Shown here in pieces: positions 36,479-51,400 of a DNA stretch of 64,000 nucleotides. Below the pieces are notes generated by a model that saw only the letters and a list, made by a program, of their open reading frames with translations, was not told where the DNA came from and ran no database searches. The DNA is taken from NCBI GenBank assembly GCA_009760855.2, contig WPIO01000084.1, forward strand, positions 1,515,001 through 1,579,000, read 5' to 3'. Each line of letters starts with the position of its first letter. Positions within the stretch are counted from its first letter, which is position 1. This stretch comes from Cristatella mucedo (Eukaryota > Bryozoa > Phylactolaemata > Cristatellidae). A program made the position numbers and the translations under genes.

Positions 36479-39400
36479 ACTTCAAAACTGGCAACTGCTT
36501 GGGCCACTGCATCAGCTCCAAATAAATATTCGTAAAAAAGAACTCGACTTACAGGGAGGTACAGAAAGAATGATTGATGAGTATCGCTGAAGGCTTCCGT
36601 GTCAATTTTTGGGTGTCCCAGGGTGATACTTTTCGCTGAATATGAAGTCACCAAAATAAAGGCTAGGAGATCGACATGATCTGAATGAAATTGGCTCATG
36701 CCTTTCCAGACTCCCGACTTATGAATCCATATTAGTCGCGGCAAAGCCGCCTAAGGAATAAATGAGAAAATATGCTAGCATTAGGCCATTTTGTGGTTTC
36801 TGTTTACTTAACGACAGTATGGCTGCCTAGCTAGCTAAAATATAAATACTTTTTGAAGAGATTTCATAAACCCCTCATTCAGTCGCTCAATCATCACACC
36901 AGGGCTGACTGATGAAGACAGCTAGCACCCGCCAGCCAAGTAGTAATTATTCTCACAGTAGTGGCTACCTAAATTAAGGAAATTGCATCTTTAACCTTTC
37001 AAGGACTCAGTCGCTAAGGTTTTTAAGTAAATTGGGCGGGATTGGAAGAAGTTTAGAAAACTCAGGGCTTCCTTTATCACTCGAAAATGCTGTATTGCCA
37101 GTCAGACCCCGAACAAATTTATAAGAAAGTGAATCACTACTCAAAATTTCTGGGAAGTCTCGCTGCAAGTTTATTAACTCTACTTTTAATTTTTCTGCAT
37201 TAATCGTTGAAAGAAATGCGTATTCATGGCTGCACACAGTCGTATCCGAAAATTAATTTTACAGTAGGCATTTTAAAATGTCTTAAAATACTTCCCGATT
37301 CCCGGCGGCATTTTAAATTTGTATTTAAAAAAGTAAAACTACTACTATAGTCCCTGCACTACAACAGGCTCCTACAGTGCAGCTCAGTTTAACTTGAATC
37401 AATTTTGCGATCATGTCTATGCGAGGGTGCTCAAGCCATCCTCTTGCGAAGGAGTTCACAAGAATCGGCAAGACTGGAGACCTAAAATGGGACCAAGCTT
37501 GGTGCAAACATTGTGGCAAATTGTTCTTTCGGCGGTGGCAGCGTTCGTTTGACACTCGAAGAGCAAGTATTGCCCTCGTTTCCCAAAGGGAATATGACTG
37601 CTGTCCGCTGGACCAATTCAGCTCAATAAGATTCCCTATAATGATAATGATGATGACATACCGATAGTGCCACCGCTGCCGTGCAAACGACTGGCGACAG
37701 TGAGCACAAGCAGCTTGAGCTGTCACCAGTAGCGCTGGTGTGACTTCCTCCCTCCAGTCGAAAGCAGCACATGCGTCTTGGGCAAGGAGCATACGAGAAG
37801 TCACCATCACGATTAGTTCTGCTCTGCTCGAACGAGCTCTTTAGAAGCACACTTTCGCGTATACCAACCTTTTGGCTGTCACCGGTTCCATCGAATGTGA
37901 AAACGCCCAGGAGAAACTTCGACAGCAAGAAGGGAAGTAAGGAAAAATGAGGAGGAAGGGAAGAATGAGGAGGAAAGGAAGGCTGAGGAGGAAGGAAAAT
38001 CAAGGAGAAACAAAATGATGGCTTTGGCGAAATTTGGGATCAATTCCAGCTCGATGACGAGCCGGGGAACATTATGGATCAATATTTGGGGGACAAAGAG
38101 TTGGGGGGAGATTGTCATAGAAGAAGGCAACATCTAACTTTAATAATTTTTTTAAAATTTGCTAAAACATAAAAATATTTTTTAAAATGGCGGCAATACA
38201 TAGCCGGTGAACGAAAAATAGAAAAACCAGCCGCAATGTATGACACCCCTCAAGAACTTTTTCCGTGGTTTCTGTTAATGTAATTAAGAGATTGCCATAG
38301 TAAAGTCCAATAAATAGACCTATCTCTTGAGGACCATATTCCATCCCTTCTTTTCCTTCATTTATGAAAATACTTAGTCTAGCCCCAAGTAAAATCTTTC
38401 ATGCTGCCATCGATAAAGGAGTTGTTCAATTTTTTTCAAATCGGCCATCGTACAACGGATAATTAAAAACCTGGATTGGATTCCAAGGTAATAGCAAACT
38501 ATCGCCCAGTCTTCATTCTTCCTTCTCTATCCTAGAATCACGCGAAAACATTGTCTCTAATCAGCCAGTGGAACGCATAGACAATAATAAATCCACCCTG
38601 GTTTGACAGAGAGAAAGGTGCTAGCCTTAAGCGATCAGGGATGTGGGTTCGAGCCATGCGGAATATTCGAAGCGCCCGTATAGAGATAGAGCTCTCTATT
38701 GAATTATTTAAATGAATAATTTCTTCTGTCATACAAATTTCAGTCAGGATTCAAGCAAAACTACTTCACCGAAACTTCGCTCCTCCGTGACCGACGACTT
38801 CCTAAACAGCAATTATGATAACTACACAATTGCCATCGTCCTGCTCGACCTATCAGCTGTGTTTGAGATTGCTGCTTGCGATATCCTGTTTGAACGAATG
38901 AGATCGGTCAAGAGGACGAGACTTTGGTTCGGGTGGAATTGTACTTGTTCGACCGTATTCACTTCATGTTGTCTAGTGTTCAGATCTTATCTATTAGACC
39001 AGTCTTCTGCTGAGTTCTTGCTCCTTTGATGTTTTCCAGTTACAACGAACCTCTCAGAAAAGGGAAAGGGACTTACAAACAGAATGCCTATATTCAGACA
39101 TTCGATCCTTTGTTTTGGCAAGTTTTCTGCAGTTAAGTGAAGATAAAACCGAAATTCTACTCATAGGATATCTTAAGTGTGCAGCTAGACTAGGAAACTT
39201 TGCTCTTCTATTTGGCGATGCACCAGTGAGACCGTCATCGCGTGCGCTTGGAATTTATATGTCCGATTTGATTACTTTTATAAAAAGCTTCATTAAGAAA
39301 GAAGACCGCTTCCACCGCTTACCACCACAAAGGATCATTTGCTGATATTAGAAACTGTCTACCACGATAGCTGGCTAAAGATCTTACAAGATCATGGTTC

Positions 39401-42400
39401 TGTCTCGATTGGACTAATGTAATTCAGCTTTGGCTGGGCTACCGAAAAAAGCCATTAAGCTCCTGCAGCTGGTGGTGAATAGCAAAGGTGGTCAACAAAT
39501 CCATGAGATACAGCCACGTGTCTCCTTAGCTGAAGGAGCTTCAGCAGCTGCGAGCTGATTAACGGATCCTGAGCAAAGTTATTACTCTGACCCACAATAA
39601 TAATGTCATTTGTATAGCGCCCCAAGAGGACCGAGTCTCTATTCAGGCGCTTTACAACTCGCTGCAAGAGAAAAACAAGAATTAATGGCATGCCGGGTTA
39701 CATACTTATATAAATGTAGAGAAGCTTACAAGAAGTCATTCAGGTCCACTGGCTATTAAGGCCCTTGGTTAGTAGCATGCACTGAATAATGCAGAGTGAA
39801 GCTTTTGATGCACATAAGAAACAAGACAAGTTTACTTGCTCGCATAGAAAGGTAAGCAGAGCAGATTATTCTTAAGCTTGAATAATGCCAAGTCAATTCA
39901 GGTGGTGATAGAAGCTGGAAGCAAGCTCCAGACTTTTAGTGCATACGGACTGAAGGCTCAATCACCAAAAGATTTCATTTTAGTGAGAGAGAGACGGCAA
40001 GATGACTGGAAGTCGAGGTGATGGTGGCGCCAGAGCATATTGGAGGAGTAAGACTCTCGAATAGGTAGACTGGTGCAAGCAAATGAAGCAACCCGTTGGT
40101 CGAGGGACGATTTTGAAGTCGATTCGATGCTTGACCAGGAGCCAGTGAAACTCCAGACAGTAAGTGTTGTAATTTGGCAGCTACACCGTCGAGGGCAGAC
40201 CTGCCGAGCTGCCCAGTTTCCACTAGCTACATTCGGTAAATGGCACAGGCCGAGAGTCCTGATCAAAGAGAATTAAAGTATCAAGACACGATATGATAAG
40301 GGCTTGAATTAGTTTGGCAATCGTACTCTGTCTAAGCAAGCCCTGAGTTTTGGCAATGTGCCTCGGCTGAAAGCAGACCGACTTGACAGTGGAGGCAATG
40401 TGCTCAGCCAGTGACAAGTCTTGTTGGAACAGCATACCCAGATTGTGGGCAGACGTCACAATAATGGTACTAGGCCCACCATTGCTTGGCTCTTTCACGC
40501 CGAGTTGAACTGCTGCACCACTTTCCGGTACTTGTGCCTTGGGTCATCCAAGGACTATACATTAGCCGTTCCATTTCGTTGCTTCAAGACTGTTAACGAC
40601 AGAAGCTTTTGCTCTGAAGGTCCTAGACTCCTGAACTCACTTCCACAATCCCTCTGCAACATCTTCTCTCCTGCTGCCGACTTGAGCACACCCCATCCAG
40701 CTGTCCTGTGCTACTTCTATGCTCCTGGATTCTTCAACTGCCATCCCGACTCAGGTATAGTGTTCACCTTCTCTTTATGGAAGTGAGATAGAGTCTGTTG
40801 GCTCCCATAAGCACACCAAAAGCCGTATGGGCTTTGAGCTCTTGTTTTTATTATCAAACTTCCTGCTTTGCACTCGCCCTCACCTTGTTCAACTCGGATG
40901 GTACAAATATTTGCCAAATAACGTCTTTTCCGATGACTTTTTAGTTATGCACGTTCAAGATCGAGGTTCCTCTTTTCCGATAACTTTTTAGCTACGCTAT
41001 ATGCTAAGATCGAGGTTTATCGGCATGAAACAAATGCCTAAAACTAGGTCCAGAAGAGGGTCACAAAGAAGAATGATATAACAATAGTAACGAGGAAGCC
41101 GTTCCCACAAGTAAGTTACTAAATATAATACATACGAAATAGTGTTTGTCTCAGCTCGAAAATTATTGCATCTACAAGATTCTGTGAATGTGTGCCCGTG
41201 CACACGTGCGGACGTCTAGGAGAAAACCGGAATGTCATGCATTGGCGAAGAGGTAAGGCATTCGTACTTTACGTACCTAAATTATGTAGGTTAGGAGTAA
41301 GGTGGTCGCTTCTCATGACCCAAGTCGTAGGCTTGAGTTGCCTACTGAAGGCGGCTGTAACAGCCGTTAAGGCTCTTCTCCTGCTAAATAAATGATGCTG
41401 TTAAATCAGCTAACCTTGATTTTTTATTTCGTATAGGAATATCGCACTTCTGGCATCAGTCGTCTCTACAGATAGAAGTTGGTGCAATGAAATGACTAAG
41501 AAAATGGAGCTTATCTTTGGAGTGCTTATCTTCTGGAGTGAAAATGCCAGAGTAAAGCATGAACTTGATTATAGTAGGAACAGGAAAGTGCTAGTGAGAC
41601 TTCGCCAGAAAAGTCTTCAAGTTTAGATTGACGCCGAGTTGAAGGAATTCGAGTGAAACCAGCTAACATAGTTCCTGGCCGGCCTCTACGTAGATGGCCC
41701 GCTCCTCGAATCAGTGCTCGCACTTTCACGCGAGACCATTACATTTGAGACAATAGGACGATGGATAAACCTGAAGGGAATATCGCAGTCAAAGAGAGTG
41801 GTCGCAAGAAGTGTAGGGCATGTTACAATTTCTCCAGTCACTGCCTTCCCTACTTTTTCACTCGGATTTTCTTTCTCGTTTTCATTTCGTCGTACACTTT
41901 TAATTCCGGTTCAGTAGCCGAACCGGCAGAGGGAGAGAGCAGACCGAACCGGCAGAGAGAGCAAGAGCAGAGGATAAACCAGCTGACCCAACGAGCCTGA
42001 CCAAGCTCATAAAGGGCTGCAGCATGTTGGGAAAGGGGTGAACTACTAAAAAATTGGCAAGTACGAGGCCTCTAAATAGTTCCCCATGCTTCCTTTTTAA
42101 TTGCCTCTCACGTATCTTCGCTGCTATTTCTGAGGGCTTTTCAAACGCACGGGACATTAAGCATGAGCAATGCACGTAGTGAGATTACACCATTGATGAG
42201 GCGAACTGAACAGAATCGCAAGCTACCGTGACTAACGTCGGCGTAAAAATGCAGCTTCCACATAAAGCAGCTACACGTTCAAATAGGAATGCTGAACGTA
42301 AACCACACGACTTTCCATCGCAGAAAAACCAAATAGTTGGGTTTGTCGTTCCTTTACCTATGACGTCCGGATCGGGTCCGACGTTATTCATTGACGTCAG

Positions 42401-45400
42401 AATCCCCACCCTGATAAAGGCGAACATCTCCGATAGCACAGCCCAGCCCTTTGAGCCGCAGAATAGAAAGAACGCCACACTGCTGCACAGCGTTGTCAGC
42501 GTCACGAGCAGTATGGCAACCGTGTGCCATGGCGCCATCGGCAATCCATATACGAGCAGAATGAACCGCATCGTGAAGTCACAGTTAGTGGAGTTGTCAA
42601 CGCCTCTGTAAATGAATAAAAATATGCAGTTAGTAGAAGCACCAACTAAAGGAACACACAAGAAATTTTCTCCCCGAGCTGGTAGCCCCAAGTCAATCAA
42701 GCTTGCATATGAATAGTTTTATATTTAACAGCACAAAGTAGTATTTCGAACGAGTGGCACGGCTGCTGACACTGCTTTTTAGCACACAAATTAGGTCAGT
42801 AACGAGTAGCTTATAATCGCTTGGCTCATGCTGCTACAATCAGCACTTCGAAGTACTTCGAAGAAGTCGTAGAAGCAGCATCTACCGACGAAGGTGTGCA
42901 GATCCTAGCCGATGGCAATCATCAATGTACATAAGACAGAAATCAAATCCTAACAGGTACACAAGAGCGTCTGGTTCTGTTTAACTCCTGCCATTAATGG
43001 TCTGAAATGCCAATACAACTACCGAACAAGACAATCGGGTGGATGATCTGCTGCCATCTGACTCAATTATCCGATAATGTTAAGATTATATAAAATTACA
43101 TAAGTAGAGGGGTTCTAATATTGTGGCATTGCACTTCAGCTATGACATTCATTTCATTAGTTAGTTTGTTCAAGGCTATAGCTGTCAGCACAATAGGGTT
43201 CAAACATTGCCATTGCATGCTATTTTTTAAATTTCTTATGCTCCTTAGCTGTTCGCCGATAGTATTAAACAAGCAAGAACGTAACAGAACATCTGAACTT
43301 GAGCATGCTGATGACTTTGTACATACATTTTTATTTAAAAGATGTCATCTTGGATTGTTAATCGAAACCACAAGTGTCACCACATTTAGCTGCAGAAGAA
43401 AAGTTAGCATGCTGCACCCTATGATATCACCTGTTTATTGGCAAGGATTGCCTCCAAACCAGACTGTATAAATATTGTAAAACTATGCATCGAAGGTTCT
43501 AATGCAGTAGCTAGATGGATGTGTTAGTGTGCTAAATGTTAAGAGTTTGGCTAGCCTTCAGCATCATCACAACCATCGAATCCATCAATTCAAAGCAGAT
43601 TTACCATCTCTAGCATCTTGTGAATCTTTATCTTGTGCAAATTCTCACCATGTACTCTAAGAGGCCGGTCGACAGTAAAAGAAGTAGCAGTCATGCTTAC
43701 TTTGGCACTCAACCTAATACTAAGATTTTACACCACTTCGACTTTCGTTGACATTTATAGCTCTGAATCTTTGCAAATGGTAGCACCGTTGATAGACCAA
43801 ATTTATCCAGAAATCGTGCAACTTATAGTTTATTACACTCATTATCCCCGGGTCTTAGCTAAGGAAGAATGTGCATGCACTTCCTGACCCAGGTCGTGGA
43901 CTCGAGCACAAAATTTAGCAGGCAAATCCTGATTGCCCACTGCAAGCAGAAGTTATAGCCATTAAGGTTTTCTGCCACTATATAAATAAGGCTGTCAAAT
44001 AATGCGACCTGTACGATTGCATAGACTTGAAGCCCACGTCCGATGCTACACAAAGCAGCACTGACTAGTGACCAAAGCACTAATGTCGAAATTGAACATA
44101 AAACAAGAGTATATCACAAAGCTTGCCTGTTTGACATCTCAAGGATGAATGTGAATTCTGTTGTCCATGTTTCCTTGTTTGGGTAGACGGTAGCACAGGG
44201 TGTACCAGCCATGCATAGAAACCTGAAATTTTTCATCAAATATAATAAAAAAGGGCACAGGTTAAGTTATCAATCATTGAATTCACGACCCCCACGGATC
44301 GCCCTATTTAATCTAATATTAAACCATGGGAACACACCATTTGCCTCACGAAAGCCAAATATAAAATCTTCATAATATTTACAGGTGTGCAATTAATCCC
44401 CGGGTCTTGGTCCAAGGTCAAGGTACTTGCACTTAACGACCCAGTTTGTGGGTTTGAATGTTTCAGTGGACACTCCTGTATTCCCCATTGCAAGCCGGGT
44501 GGAGTAAGCGTTGGGTGAGAAGTGATACCTGCTAAGGTTTTTCTGACACTACATAAATGAGGCTGTTAGATCAGCCCATTATTGCCTTTTTTACATACGT
44601 ACGTAGTTACTGCTGTAGTTATTCTGACTTTTGTTTACTGCAACAACCTGCTCTCACCTGTAAGGATAGACCGACAGGAACATACCCTTGAAATGACTCT
44701 TGTGCACCTAGAAACCATTAAATACTGGACGGCAGTTAAGAATCAAAGAATTAATACAGCTGCATGTCGTCTCCTAACAATAAAAGCCTAGATTGTGCTT
44801 GACGATTAAATCGTTAAGCAGCTGAGTATAAATAATGAAAAGAAGTGGACGTGAAAAAGATCCCCAAGGTACACCATACTTCAGAGGCTCACTGGATGAT
44901 CTTTACCATTAGCATCTACTATCTGAGTTCTCCGTAGGGGATCCAGCCTAAAACATTGTAACGCAGTGCCTGTGATGCCGAGATGAGACGATAGGTGCTC
45001 AAGGCAGATCTGGTGATCAGTGGTATCGAAAGCTGTCAGAGATCCAGCAGTACAAGCTGAGATACTCTATCTTAGTCATGATCGTTAGACACTTGCAGCA
45101 GTGCTGCCTATGTGAAGCGTCTAACTCTAAAACCTGTCTGGAACTTACTTGTAAGGTTTGAAATTAATATATAAGTTTACTGGTCGGCTACTACTCGTTC
45201 CAGTGTCTTCGATTGCAAACGCTGTAGGGAGACTGGACGGAAGTTGTACAAGTTCTCCTGTCTAATGTTGACTTCTTAATAAGTGACCGGACAGCAGTCA
45301 ATTTGAAAGACCCCGAGACTGAGCCAGAGGCTAAGGACAGATTTAAAATCTTAGTTACGCAGAGAAGCGGTAAATGTAGCATCTTAGAAGCACAATAGGG

Positions 45401-48400
45401 GAGGGGTCTAGAGGGCAAGAAATCTTTATTTGACCGGGAGTTGAACTTTTTTTTTCTGAATCGACTAGACCAGCAAATTTACTGCAGCCTCTGCCCAGAA
45501 TCTGGGGTCCTCTTTAAAAAAAGGCTTTTCATTATATGAGCAAATTTGTACCTCAATCAGACTACTTTCATCTATATAACGCTGCAAAAATTTGGGCTTG
45601 CTTAGATAAGGAATCCACAGCCAAACTGGTCCATGCATTGGTAACATCCCATCTAGAACATCCCAACTAGATAGCTATGACTCACTATTTGTATGTCTTC
45701 CTGCCTGTGCACCAGTGGGTGCAAACATCGGAAGGTAGGCTTATTTGTCTTTAACTATAAATAGCCGCATCACTTCACGGTTCGCCAAACTGCAACAGCT
45801 GCATATAAAGCAGCTCGTCGACTTCAAGACCCTGTCACTCACATTTAGGTCCCCGTCCTCTCTACGGCTTACCCACCGGAAATAGTTTCAGAGCAGGCCT
45901 CCAGTCGCAATACCTCTTCTTCTCATTCTCGACGATTAGATGTGCCATGAATAACTTCAAATACCGTGGCCACTGCATCTTCATATATTGGGCGTCCGAG
46001 GTTTTGAACACACTACCGACTTACATCGCGTCATAAGCTCATTTGACGACATTCAAAAAGATGCTTAAACCAATCTAATCATCGTACTTTTTCGTGGTTT
46101 TGGGTTACAAAAATTCACGTCATGACTAAGGACAAGAGCGATGTGCTTTTGTAAAGGGTTCCATTGGAATCATATAATTTTTTCTATGTGCTTTGCTTAG
46201 CTAAGCATGATTGAGTGTATGCTACAAATCAAGTGTCCTACAGCTAACAAGCAGCCGTAAGCGACTTCTTGTGCTATTTGGCATGCTTATCTAAGCATGA
46301 AACCTTGCTTGCCATTAACTCTTGGCTATTGCTTTTCTTACAGCAAATTTCAAAGCACCTGAATAGAGCTAAAGTTCTCTTAGGGGGCTCTACAAAAAAG
46401 TCACTATTATTATTTGTATAAGAAAAAACGTGGAAGAAAAATCTCACAACTACTTTAGGTATCCTTTGCTTTTCAGCACATGCGAAGTCACTAATAAGTC
46501 TGCAGCTAATCATTGAATGAGGGAGCAGCAGTTTGAAAATGCTTTAGAGCAAGCACCACATGGGTATAAATCTGGGAGTGATCCAAGCTGCTCATCTAGC
46601 GGATAAATGACATCGCAAGATCTCGCTCTTACATAAGTGAATTTGTTTCTTGTTGGTAAATGGGATATCCCTCATTTGTCTGGTCAACATTCATGGTAGG
46701 CTGCATGATCTTCGGGCCATCAGACAGCCTGAAAAAAATATCGTTCGTAAATACTGAGGTACTTAAACCAGCCATAAGCGACGACGATAATTTTGTGCTG
46801 ATGACAGCTGCTCTTACTAGGTCGTAGCTTTGGGGTAAGGTGCTTGCACTTCACGAACAAGGTTATGGGCTCAAAGCCTACATTCGGATATCGGTAGTTA
46901 AAGCCATTAAGGCTCTTCTGCTGCTATATAAATGAGGCTGTTTGATGAACTAACCTTAACTAGGTCAATTGAATTCAAGGAAAGGCACTGAAAAAGGATG
47001 TTGTATAAACTAAGAAGAACTCACTAAACAGTATATCACCCAAGCTAAAAATATCTTCATCTAATAAGTGGCAGAAAAAAGGGCACACATGGGTCTGATA
47101 AGCACGATAAGAGCGACAGGCGGAAAGATCCCCGAGTAACAACAAGCAAAGTATAAGAGATTGAGTACAGACATCCATCGAGTTATTAGCCAACAGAAAA
47201 AGAACATCCATACCAAAGTTTGCATTAATAGAATTCGAAAAAACCGTAGTCCATATGGTAATCTATTATAACTTGGTACGGGCATGTGGCAGTGGTAGCA
47301 GTAAACGGTGGCAGTAAAGAGACAGCATCAGCTAAGGCGTCCATTCAGTCTGTTTAATATAGATGGCAGCAGCCAGCTACTCGAAGTGTCCCAACAAGTA
47401 CTACCCATTTATCACAAGCACAACGGAATACAGGTACTTAGGGTGTACTACATAACGACATTGATCTGCAAGGTCCGAGTAAAAACATTTCTTAATTTCT
47501 CCATAATGGTTTCGATTGAGCTCAAACTCCCCTCCCGATAAAACTAGTCCATGACTAGAGAAACCAACCTTCTGCTGGTCATAAAAATGGGCATGCTTTC
47601 TTAATGCAAATGTCGCTTGCATGCCTCATAAACCATCATGGCTTTGATAAATCTAGGTCCTTATATACTTAAGACTTCAAGCAAGCTCTGCTCTAGCGGT
47701 TAAGGTGCTCGCCCCGACCAAGGTCTAGCTGAGGTCGTGGGCTCGAGCTCCGAGGCATATGTGAAGCGCCTGAATAGAGATTAAGTTTTCTTGGGGCGCT
47801 ATATAAATGAATTATATATAAGCTCGAAGGTGTGTACAGCCTTTGAACATCTAAGGCTAATACGCTGCCCAGAACAGTATAACAATGATATGTCAGCTTT
47901 TGAGATAATAAATTAACCATGAGTGATTTGGCTCAAGTCTCACTGCCTTTACAGCATATTTAAAGTGCCCGGTAAGAAATTTAGTTTATTTGAGGGTGCC
48001 ATACAATGTATAATTATAATGATTATCATAAACGCATTCCCATCCTCATTTGTACGTTTTCACGGCGTTATTGCTTGAAGTACATTCACCTGCAATGCCT
48101 AGTAAAGTATTAACTATGTGACTAAAACGCTCGTTCACTGATCATATCATCTGAATATGGCTATTAGGATGCTTTCAGCTAATAAACTTAAAAAACTACC
48201 ATTAATCCTCGATTGGATAGCAAACTCCTTCATATGCAGCTCAAATAGCTCAACGACCCAAACCAAATATTGTTGCTACGCAGAATCTGGAATAAAGCAT
48301 CCCTTGAAGTAAAAAAAGTATTGCCGCCGAGAACTCTGCGAAATCATTAACAACTTGCACAGACTGCATTGCTACTTCAGTGGCGATATAATTGCAGTTT

Positions 48401-51400
48401 TCTTGCCAGAGAAAGAGTCGACATCCAAGAAGCTGCAATCAAATTGCAGAATTACATAAAAGGGTTTTCTATAAGTTCTGAAAAGCATCAACTATTTTTA
48501 ATTATATAAATGCTTGCATTCACTTAAACTTGCGATGTTCTTAGTAAAGTCTGACCATTCATAGGAGCAGCATCGTAATGCAGTGGATCTTAACCCAAGT
48601 TTAAGGTGCTCAAACTTCACGACTGTAGTCGTGGGTTTGAGTCGTGCATTGGCCATTACATATTACTTGCTGCAAACAGAGTGAAAACCAACAAGACCCT
48701 CCCAATGCTAATGAATGGGCCAGTGGAATAAAATAAACTTTGTCTTTACCTTTTAAAGGTATTTTAAACTAATTTTTCACATACACGGTGATGCCTTAAA
48801 GTTAAATCTCAAGCAACGTTTCTGCACAGTTTCGTCACAGTGAGGGCCTCCGTCTATTGCACAGATACTCGAACTCCTACTGGACGAGGTAAATCTTTAT
48901 TGCATAACACACTCACCTGGGCCACCCCACAATCTGCGAACAGCAATAAGACTTCTAAATAGCAAGCTTTGCGAAGGGGCCCATCCAGAAAATCTATCTA
49001 AGGACTAAGGAGCTCTTAATAATCATTTCCCGGATGAAACTTTCACAGTTGATCTAGGCCAAAGGCAAATAGTCAAAGAAATTTGATAGAGTCGGTTGGT
49101 TCATTTATTACTGAAGCAAAGTTTATCTATTTGATTTTCAAACGAAAATTTTAAATATTTAGATTACTGCTACGTCTCTTGATTGCAAGGTGTCATAGAT
49201 GCTAAAGACCTTCTATAAAGCAAGTACATTGACACCGTGTTTGTAAGGAAAATGAGCATCTTTCTATAAACATGGTTTTCGGAAGCAAGTACGCATTCGT
49301 TCTGCGTCTACACTAGCTGCTTATAACCAAAAACCCTATATCCTTTCTAGAACACCCATCTGGTTTACGGTCTCTGTGTGGTATTAGCGCTCACGAGGAA
49401 AGAGCAGATGCCAATGATTAGTTCGTACAACTGGCTTTTTGTCTCCTTAGAGCTGTAGCCTGGTCCCCCAAATTCTCCCGTAGTCCATCCTATCATCCAC
49501 ACTTCATTTTTTGTGGACATTACATCTGCTAATAGTTCAGAAAAGAGTAAGATACACCTAGTTTGAACTAGCTGACCCAATAAGTAGGGAAAATGGCAGT
49601 TGATAATCATGTACTACTTATGAACTTGAGCTGATGATATTAGCACTCGGTTGGTTGACGGTCTGATACTAAGCTGACTGGTTGGTCCGATCAAGCAGGA
49701 TTCCCAAGTTAGCAGTATAACATCAGATGCTTCATAATAATATCTAGAAATAAGCGAATGCCTCTCGAGACATAATCTAAAATGAGTAGATAGTCAACAG
49801 CACTAAAGGTTACTATTTTAACCAGATCGATGCAGCAACAAAGCCCGGTCGAATACGGTGTGACCTCACAGAGACCAGTGAAGCCTGTATCAAAACAAAC
49901 ATGAATGCATTTGAGTATATGGTCATACCACAAAAATCTTATTATTTATTAATAAGAGACGTTTTGAGAGACATTGGTTGCTTAAGGCCCTCATGGTTCA
50001 GTGGCCCAGAAAACATATGTCCCACTGGTGGGCACGGCTTCACTGGACCAATGGCATTACTTTTTACCGAACTTTGGCATTCCACCCTAAATCAGCACAT
50101 GTCTTTGCAAGATGAGACAAGAGGCTTTGGTGGGTGCTGGATCCGTGCAAAAATTTTATCATCTTTCATTGGGCAATTTTTGGTTGATTAGGGCCACTTC
50201 TTGAGTAAATCATATTAATGCGATTTGCAAATTACATCAATTGGTAATATCACCTTAAATTGGTCATGTGAACCTGCGTGCTGCTGCAGCATATCAGAGC
50301 AAGAACTCAAGCTGGTCTTACTGTGATGAACATTAGCACCTTTGCAGAGAGCAAGCACAACTGAGCATGGGCCGTGGACTATGAGCAGCCTTACAGCGAG
50401 TTGTAGGTCCAGACTTGAGATGGGCTGTACTGGACAAGCTGGTCATTACCGGTATGGCCTACCACTAGCAGGGTGTAATTTCCTTCAAAAGGAATTCTAA
50501 TCCCCGTGCTCTTGTCGACTATTACAAAATAAGCAAGAAGTCCTACAACGAATGCAACGAAAGGCATGAGGCATTATTTCAACCCCAAGCAACTACATTT
50601 CTTTACGACTACAAAGCACACTGCAGGCCTGCAATTAGAACAAACTGGCGGTTTTCACTGAAATTGAGTTGGAAATCAATCATCAAAACAAGGCACGAGA
50701 TTTTTTGGCGAAATATTCAGGTTACTTTTAATAAAAAAAAAGCAAACTGAAACTTTCGTCAAATACAAATTTATTTTAATGCGTGCAAGTGGTGAGTGCT
50801 CGTATACGCAAATATGTGCAATTAATCTTTCACTTTCACCTTAAATTTGTGTACTATTGCTTCTGGCTCTCAGTGCTGTAACACATAAACACACAAGCAC
50901 ATTTATAGTTTTATTTGCACTTCACAACCCAATTGTGCATTCGACTCCAACAGCAGGTATCCTTTAAATCTGCTACCATGCCAGAAATTTGGATCGGCTG
51001 CATAAGTGGCTATTGAAAACCCTTTAAGCAGTGCCGAGAGCCGGATAACGAAGTCTCAATATCTCAATAGGAATAGCACTGGTAAACTTGAGGTTATAGC
51101 AGCAATTTGCTAGAGACGAAGTTTTTTTCTGTTCCCAGTCCCATGGCAGATGCTACTCGGTCGATCTTTGAGTTCACTCTTTCGTAATGTGGATCAACAA
51201 TGATCTGAGCCATTGGACAGTTTTAAAAAGCTGTAATCAAATCCCAGAGGTTTGACCACGTGTCTCCTTTTATAAAAGACCTTGGATGACAGTCGGTTGA
51301 TCAACGGATACCGATTGAAGTTCGTATGCTGACCCACGAGACCCGCCACGGCTTGGCTCCTTCATACCTAGCTGAACTGCTGCACCAGTTGTAGCCTCCC

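Noticed and set aside
46990-47095. Extra CatSper exon with strong acceptor (CGTGCTTATCAG) and donor (TTTA/GTGAGT)
   Set aside because: Only one frame is open and its phases (0 in, 1 out) do not fit between exons 47405 and 46633, which join perfectly without it.
49901-50191. 96-codon + strand open frame
   Set aside because: No recognisable similarity and no supporting exon structure; inside an intron of the minus-strand gene.
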